A stretch of 64,000 nt of DNA from Monocercomonoides exilis (Eukaryota > Preaxostyla > Oxymonadida > Polymastigidae): assembly GCA_001643675.2 (NCBI GenBank), contig LSRY02000001.1, forward strand, positions 2,532,501 to 2,596,500, read 5' to 3'. Numbering within the stretch: position 1 is the stretch's first letter; each line of letters opens with the position of its first letter. The notes below the pieces were generated by a model that worked only from the letters and a program-made list of their open reading frames with translations, was not told the DNA's origin and did no database searches. This document shows positions 57,704-64,000 of the stretch, piece by piece. The position numbers and the translations under genes were made by a program.

Positions 57704-58036
57704 AAATACCGGACAAGATCGATTTCTCAATAACAGCAAGAGGAATAATTCTGACAATTTTCCTCAAAACACATTTTATTTTATGCAAACTTACGTGAAA
57801 TACAAGACTTTCATTATTTCCTCGTTTGTGCTCTGAAAAAAATATAATCAAAATCTCGGAGAAACTCAAAATCCTATTTCTCTGAATTTTCAAATAATAA
57901 TTTTTACAATATTCAGTCTTCATAAAAATGGTAGTTTGATATGCCAAATGAGTTTGTATTGATAAGATATATTTTGATAAAAATTGTCGGAATTATTCCT
58001 CTTGCGGTTATTGAGAAATCGATCTTGTCCGGTATT
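57704..58036. mobile_element. Foldback/MITE-like element of about 330 bp
   Basis: Inverted arms of about 58 bp, 57704-57761 and 57980-58036. The outer sequence is AAATACCGGACAAGATCGAT and the inner end GACAATTTT, with two or three mismatches, around a loop of about 218 bp. It has no coding capacity and no clear target duplication. It could instead be a structured or bidirectional terminator region, but no genes adjoin it. Confidence 0.55.
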
Positions 58037-59427
58037 TTTTGCGCAAATTGTAACTCAAAAAATGAATAACAAAAAATATTTTCTCCAAAAATGAAAAAAA
58101 AAATATTTTCCATTTCACCGTTTTTTTTTTGATTAAAATGGTTTACATCTTCGTTTTTTATTTTTTGAATAAATAATCAGATTTCAATTGATGAAAAATC
58201 ATTTGAACAACTTTTTGACTGAAATTCCGACATCTGAAGACAAAAGTTTGATTGTTTGTGAATTTGTGGTTTCGAATGGCTGATCATTCCAATATAATTT
58301 CATCTCAATTGTCACAAGTATTTATCATTAAACAACATGAAAAGATAAATTGTTTTGACTTTTTTGTCTCTATAATTTTTGATCTTATTAACATATTAAT
58401 CAATCAAAAAATCAACTTTTTTATCCAATAATAATATTTCATGAATGATTCTCTATCCTTCCATTTGCTGGCACTTAATTTCAAATTTTCAATTCACTAA
58501 AACCAATTTCAACAATCAATGATTTGGCTTATTTCCATCATCTTTATCATCACAAGTTTTTTTTGCCTTCTTTTTTTCTTCTATCATGGTTTCTTCATCA
58601 ACTTTTATGATTTTTCATTCTCTTTGTGCTTCATAATGAAAATCTTTGCTGAATATTCAATTTTCACATGACAAGAAAAAGATGAGCAGTTGGATAATTC
58701 AACAAGTTTGTTCAATAAAAAAAGCTGAAAAACCTGAGGAAAGCCAAAGCAATTCTCACAAATCGAAGGATATCAGTTCAGAATGAAATCGAGTCAAATC
58801 AACACAGAGAATGAATTCAAAGGAGATTTTTCATCAGATTTAGAAATAGAACAGCTTATTCTTCAATAAATAAAAATGAAACCAATTTTATTTGAATTCC
58901 TTGTTTTGAAACATCACATTTTTTCTTTCGGTTTCCACATAAAGGGAAAAAAAAACATTTCTTTGTTCATGGAATTAAGTATGACAACAAAGAGATTGCA
59001 ACAATTCAGTCCCTCCTTTCATGAAGCCGAATTCACATTGTTCTTTTCTTCAACAAAGGAAACAGAAAGTTGAGAGAGGAAATTACAAAAGAGGTTCTTT
59101 CACATGAACAATACCTGAATCTCTGAGTCAAGAAACAACAAAGCCAACAGATTGAATGAGTTTCTCTTGTTCTGTTTAATTCTCTTCACAAATCATATGT
59201 TTTACAGAACAATGCTATTCATAGATGAAGGAATTGATTCTTCTGATGCAATCGCTGCAAAAGAACAAACAACTATATTTTTGCTTTCTGAGACAAAAAA
59301 AGAGATATATCTTTTATCGTTTGTTGTGAATGTTGTGATTGTCACAAATAAAGAAAAAGTCGCTTGGAAAATTGAAAAAAACAAATGGAATTGATAATAC
59401 AAACTGGAGTTACACAAAATAGGAAAT

Positions 59428-62400
59428 GAAATAATGACTGTTGATGTTTGCAATGAAAAAAAAAAAGAGAAAAGAAAAGAATCAACTGAAAAGCCAAATT
59501 AGAGATTAATGAAAAATTTCATTTGACAAGATTCACTCAAAATAATTGTGTGGTGGTGATTCAGCGAACACAAAAACATGAATATATAAAAACACAACAA
59601 ACACTGCTCATCCAAAATCTGCATTCGGAATGGGTGAAAGAAAAAACTAAGTGAAACACAACAACCAATGAAAACAATGAAACCTAAAAAAAAAGGTTGA
59701 TATCAAAAACAAGAAGAAATGTGCTGATGAACAAAAACGAAATGGGAAGAGAGATCCTCTCTCAGACTGATAAAAGATAATATTGAGACGGCTTTGGAAA
59801 CAAATGCATTTTTCCAGCAAAAACACAATTATCACCAACTCTTCATTCACTTCTCAGTCTGCAAAGTTCCTGTGATATCTGAAGAATTCACACTCGTCAT
59901 GTGTTCCCCATCTTCTGTTGTCTCCTCCAGGTCAATCGCATCCGACATCGTCAGAATTGTTGCTCCTGCAGGAAACTGCTGGATGAACTCTCGCTTCAGC
60001 CCTGCCAAGCTCAGTCTGTCTTCTGGCTGAGCAGACAGGCAAGCTCGGATGATTTCAAAGAAATTCGACTCCTTCACAGCAGACATGTTCGGTCGTTCGT
60101 GATTCACTATCTTCTGCCCTGCCACCTCACCCTCATACTCATCAAATGGGATCTCCAGTGTCAGACACTCCCACAGCATCATCCCAATCGAGAATGCCAC
60201 TGACTCCTTTGTTGCCCCCATCTTCTTGTTCATCATCAGTTCAGGTGCTTTCCACCTCAGACACTCTTTTCTTTCTTCATCTTCATCATCCTCAAACGCT
60301 GATGATGGAGGTGGCGACTTGGTGAATCTCTCGCTCATCACTGAAACATCAGAGGAAGATGTGACCATGGTGGAGCTTGAAGAGACAGATGAACTGTCAG
60401 AGTCTGATGAGAAGTCCGAGTGCAAAACAATGCAGATCACCATGTGTTCCGAGAACAGCACAATGTGCGGAGTGAGATTGGCAAGCGATGACAGAGGATT
60501 CTCCATTTCATTGAACGAGTGGAGCGCCAGATTCGCCACCCAGAACAGGATCTGTGCAGCTGTCACCTCCCTCTCCTGCAGAGTGCCTATCGCCATCTCT
60601 TTTGTCTTGTTCCTTCCATGCAACAGCATGAACAGCGAATCCCTCAGATCCACAATCAGTTTCTCATGGGGAGACGAACACGCCATCACATCCACCAGAT
60701 TCGACATCGACGACGTGGTGGGGCACAGTTCTTCTCCCCGAACAAATGTCGAATCTGAATCAGTCGTTGAAGTGGTGGAAGTGGATGAGATGGAAGGTGA
60801 TGGTGATCTCTTTCGAATTTCTTCTTCTTCAACCTTCTCCAGTGCCCATTCAGGAATCTTGTCTGAGTCTCTCCCCAAAATATATTCTGTTGAGCCACAT
60901 TCACTCAGCAAATGCTCTGACGATTCTGAGTGTCCCAAGCTTTTCTCATACACCCTCTTCTTGATTCTTTCTTCGTTCTTCTTCTCTGCCTCTCTCTCTG
61001 CTCTCCTCCACTGCTCCTCGGGTGATGGCTCCATCGTCACCATCTCAATCAGCTTCGGATCCTTCCTCACTGTATCATTCACAATCTCTCTCAGATCTTT
61101 GTTCTCATTCTTCGCCTTTCTCCATCGAACAGCAAACAAAATAAATCCAATCAGAACAATCAAAAACAAAACAACAAATATGATAGCAATTATCACAGCC
61201 CATGATGATTTCCCTTCTTTTCCTCCTTCAACCACTTTGTCATTTCCAGTCTTTGGTTCTGTTTTGTTCTTCAGAATCTTTGGAGAAGTTGCAGCCAATT
61301 GCTTCCCAAACAAAATCATCACTGACACCTCTGTTTCATCTGCAATCGTTGAAATATTTTCTGAAGGGATTCTTCCAATCACTTCTGTTTCTGAAACAAA
61401 ACTGTCTTCCTCAAAAGGATATGTCTCAACCAACTCCACATCCCCTGTTTTGAATATCAACCTGAATGACAAGTCACAAGGCACAAAAAGAGATCCCTTG
61501 AATTTCACAACAACATTGCTGTCATTCTCATTCACTGAAACATCTTCCAGTCTGGGAATGAAAAATGGAGATGACCTTTCTCCTGCTATCCCTCTCAAAT
61601 CACATCCATCATTCAAAATCCAAAGAGAAGAATTGTCTTTCACTCCATCTCCACCTTTCAAGCTGGAAATGGTCAATGATGCAGAATCTGAACAAATGAT
61701 GTTTCGACGAAGAGAGGGATACTTTTCAATGAATGGATTGTTGTTCATAAACTCTCCTTTCTCAATCGTCACATCACCTGTAGAAACTGACAATCCACCT
61801 GATGAAGCATTCATTATTGTCACATATTTCATCATCAATGAAGAATTCGCTGAGTGAACAAGCGATCCATTCCATTTGCATATCTCTTCAAAATCGCTGT
61901 TTCTCTTATTTTCACTTTCTTTTGTTTGCACTCCAATAAATTGACACAAATCCATCGAAACATCCTTTGCATTGTTCATCTCCATAATGCTTCCTTTGTC
62001 AGATAAAGAATAACAATTTGAACAGGAACAGTTTGAAAGAACGATTTGAGCAGATGATGAAGAAGCTGAAAGAACAGAAGCTCCTTTTGAATTCCTCGAA
62101 CTGTTGTTGAATGAGGAGATTCCAATAGAAACTGTTCCTGATGACGAATCGTTTATCGCAATAACGCAACCTTCAGATAATTTCACTCCATCTGCTGATA
62201 CTCCATTAAATACAACACTTCCACATTGTCCAATCTCAAATACAGTTGTTGTTAATTCAATTTGTTCCAGTTTCACATTTGTGATTGATACCTCATCTCC
62301 ATTAAACAGAAATGAAGGCTTCTTGAATGAAAGGAACGATACTGAACAGTTGTCAACATGAAGAATTCCATTTTCGATATTCAACAATGTTGAATTCAGA

Positions 62401-64000
62401 ACAACAGATTCAAAGCTTTCTGATTGGCCAACAGATGAAAAATCAACAAATGAAAGAGAAAGCTGACCATTTGTTTCATGAATAATTGAACTGCCTGAAT
62501 ATGAAAATAACTGACCAAAGTTGAATTTCAATCTCTCAATCCGAACATTCTCTGAGGTTGTGATAATACTGCCCTCATTGGTTATTGTTGAGTTCAGATG
62601 CACCAAAGCAGCTGAGGGAGATTGCAATGAGCGGATGGTCACATCAAGAACATCACACTTCCCAACAATTTCTGTTTGCTCCAAGATCAACAGCTGTGAA
62701 TACAGAGATGGAATGATGTGCTGCACTCCAAAGCTCAATGAGTGGCATGGTGTGTCCAATTCTCCACATTGCTTGCTGTCTGCGCGATTGTCTGCAACTG
62801 ATGACACAAATATCGTCTCGCTCTGGTATCTCATAACCCTCAGCAGAAGATCTTCTTCTCCTTCAAACGAGTCTGTCGTGCATCCCCATACTGCCTTGTC
62901 CTTCACAAACGGTGCTCTGAAATCCAGCAAGAACTGCTCATCAACAACTTGTGTCTCGATTGAGTGGCATCGAATATACACGTCTCTTCCTCTCAATGCA
63001 GAGTTGTCTCGGAATGTGATATTTGACAGAACAAAATTCAGAGGCTGCTCAGCTGTCGATGAACATTCCAGAAACATCCACCCACCTCTTCCTGCAGTCG
63101 AGCAGAAACACTCTGAAATCTTGCAAAATGAGCACTCAAAACTTCCTCCCTCATTCAACTCACAAAACATCCCTCCTCCCTTTCCACACTTCAACCCTCC
63201 ACATCTCTTCATCGTTGTGTTCCGAATCACCATTTTCAATGGTGAATCATTTTCATTTCGAATGATCGAGATGTTTTCTGTTGTGTCTTGGGTGACTTCT
63301 TCAAACAAACTCCACTCAATTACAATGTTTTGTTCTCCTTCATTGCTCCCTCTCTTCTCTCCAGCTGATCCCTTTGATATCCTCAATCCACTTGCTCCCT
63401 CCACCTCAATATTCTTCATCGTCAGATTTTTCGCATTCAGCACTGTTGTTGACAACACAGAAATAACATCCTGCGAAAAGCTCAACAATTGCATCGTCAC
63501 CAATTCCAGCACAACTGTCCCTCCTTCTGCCTTGATCAGCCCATAATCTGTCAATTCTTCTCTCTCATCTCCTTTTTTGCTGAATGAGCAGTCTTTCACA
63601 GTCAGCAACCCTTCGCTTGAGCCAACATGCATCAAAACATTCACTCCACTTGCGAATGAAGATGGAATCACAAACTTCACCAGCTCGAAATTGGTGATGC
63701 CACAAATCTTCATTGCTGCTCCTTCTGCTCCTTCAAGCGATGAGACACATTCCAATGAGCACATGCTGCTCTCATCCGATTTCACTGATATTCCACTCAC
63801 TTCAACACTCTTCTGCAGATACCCTTTTCCTTTGATGCTGACATTCCTTTCATTCCCTTCTGCCAGTCTTGTCAACGAATGATCCATCGACAGACACGGA
63901 TAATCTGAGAATCCACACACACACACATCACAACCTTCGCTCCCAATAAATATCTCTGACCCAATCCCTCGCCAGAATAAAACCAGTGGAATGGCATTCG
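59428..64000. repeat. Direct segmental duplicate of 1-4573
   Basis: Partner of 1-4573, cut by the right edge of the window. Confidence 0.9.
59847..64000 (-). CDS. Second beta-helix/TM/pseudokinase gene, 5' part outside window
   Basis: The frame is open from the right edge for 1384 codons to the stop at 59847, so the signal peptide and N-terminal half are missing here. It matches residues from about 1213 to the end of the 423-8210 protein in order: SEIFIGSEGCDVCVCGF, the late beta-helix module, one membrane span (AVIIAIIFVVLFLIVLIGFI), RWRKAKNENKD, and the same kinase-like tail with LANLTPHI in the catalytic-loop position and WKAPEL later. Differences from the first copy cluster mildly in the juxtamembrane and Ser-rich linkers, while the APE-to-end block is nearly unchanged. 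That pattern suggests constraint on the pseudokinase part. Both copies lie in the same orientation. Confidence 0.85.
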   Translation of the reverse strand, partial: NAIPLVLFWRGIGSEIFIGSEGCDVCVCGFSDYPCLSMDHSLTRLAEGNERNVSIKGKGYLQKSVEVSGISVKSDESSMCSLECVSSLEGAEGAAMKICGITNFELVKFVIPSSFASGVNVLMHVGSSEGLLTVKDCSFSKKGDEREELTDYGLIKAEGGTVVLELVTMQLLSFSQDVISVLSTTVLNAKNLTMKNIEVEGASGLRISKGSAGEKRGSNEGEQNIVIEWSLFEEVTQDTTENISIIRNENDSPLKMVIRNTTMKRCGGLKCGKGGGMFCELNEGGSFECSFCKISECFCSTAGRGGWMFLECSSTAEQPLNFVLSNITFRDNSALRGRDVYIRCHSIETQVVDEQFLLDFRAPFVKDKAVWGCTTDSFEGEEDLLLRVMRYQSETIFVSSVADNRADSKQCGELDTPCHSLSFGVQHIIPSLYSQLLILEQTEIVGKCDVLDVTIRSLQSPSAALVHLNSTITNEGSIITTSENVRIERLKFNFGQLFSYSGSSIIHETNGQLSLSFVDFSSVGQSESFESVVLNSTLLNIENGILHVDNCSVSFLSFKKPSFLFNGDEVSITNVKLEQIELTTTVFEIGQCGSVVFNGVSADGVKLSEGCVIAINDSSSGTVSIGISSFNNSSRNSKGASVLSASSSSAQIVLSNCSCSNCYSLSDKGSIMEMNNAKDVSMDLCQFIGVQTKESENKRNSDFEEICKWNGSLVHSANSSLMMKYVTIMNASSGGLSVSTGDVTIEKGEFMNNNPFIEKYPSLRRNIICSDSASLTISSLKGGDGVKDNSSLWILNDGCDLRGIAGERSSPFFIPRLEDVSVNENDSNVVVKFKGSLFVPCDLSFRLIFKTGDVELVETYPFEEDSFVSETEVIGRIPSENISTIADETEVSVMILFGKQLAATSPKILKNKTEPKTGNDKVVEGGKEGKSSWAVIIAIIFVVLFLIVLIGFILFAVRWRKAKNENKDLREIVNDTVRKDPKLIEMVTMEPSPEEQWRRAEREAEKKNEERIKKRVYEKSLGHSESSEHLLSECGSTEYILGRDSDKIPEWALEKVEEEEIRKRSPSPSISSTSTTSTTDSDSTFVRGEELCPTTSSMSNLVDVMACSSPHEKLIVDLRDSLFMLLHGRNKTKEMAIGTLQEREVTAAQILFWVANLALHSFNEMENPLSSLANLTPHIVLFSEHMVICIVLHSDFSSDSDSSSVSSSSTMVTSSSDVSVMSERFTKSPPPSSAFEDDEDEERKECLRWKAPELMMNKKMGATKESVAFSIGMMLWECLTLEIPFDEYEGEVAGQKIVNHERPNMSAVKESNFFEIIRACLSAQPEDRLSLAGLKREFIQQFPAGATILTMSDAIDLEETTEDGEHMTSVNSSDITGTLQTEK

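Larger units (their letters stand above)
55341..59427. other. AT-rich spacer with two foldback elements
   Basis: A long gene-free interval. It holds the foldback repeats at 56578-56817 and 57704-58036. Small open stretches (58876-59073 and 59152-59394, plus) begin with ATG but have AT-driven composition and no domain, so I do not call them genes. Homology to the left edge of the window begins at 59428. Confidence 0.55.

Noticed and set aside
58876-59394. Two small plus-strand ORFs with ATG starts
   Set aside because: AT-driven composition, no domain, no paralog in the window and no intron context.

Overview
The window reads as nuclear DNA of an intron-bearing protist that uses the standard genetic code. 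It is AT-rich and gene-sparse. It has very long single-exon reading frames for beta-helix surface proteins, short 56-78 nt GT-AG introns, and a repeated family of about 430-residue helical proteins. The family and the beta-helix/transmembrane/kinase-like architecture resemble what I know from oxymonads, especially Monocercomonoides. That placement rests on memory of protein style, not on a search. TAA and TAG are not used as sense codons in the long frames, which argues against oxymonads with a reassigned code. I saw no rRNA, tRNA or CRISPR.

Layout. 423-8210 (-) is a 2595-residue secreted beta-helix receptor with one membrane span and a kinase-like tail that lacks catalytic residues. A second copy of the same gene enters from the right edge (59847->64000, -); bases 1-4573 and 59428-64000 are direct duplicates of equal length. 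10914-16701 is a 5788-bp mobile element with perfect 376-bp terminal inverted repeats. It carries no recognisable transposase but decayed pieces of beta-helix genes, and it sits inside the 3' end of a member of the helical family: the severed C-terminus of that gene is still readable on the far side at 10888-10913.

20068-28186 (+) is a TRK/HKT-type potassium transporter with all four selectivity-filter glycines. Its conserved core is split by enormous Ser-, Glu/Lys- and His-rich insertions, giving about 2681 residues. 44415-49967 (-) is another beta-helix surface protein with four modules; modules 1 and 3 share an 885-bp stretch with one visible mismatch.

The helical family has six members here: 16697-17985 (-, broken), 29033-30376 (-, broken), 33572-34975 (+), 35201-36566 (-, one in-frame TGA), 41853-43282 (+) and 51153-52612 (-). 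Four of them have a 34-nt first exon, a second exon of 494 or 506 nt and a third exon of 720-810 nt. They form two convergent pairs. The second pair, with several kb beyond it, makes a diverged inverted duplication (about 38.3-43.3 kb and 51.2-55.2 kb) around the 44-50 kb surface gene. Most remaining sequence is AT-rich spacer with decayed coding islands and two small foldback elements.

Overall this is a duplication-prone region of surface-protein and lineage-specific family genes, with visible stages of birth, conversion, insertion and decay.
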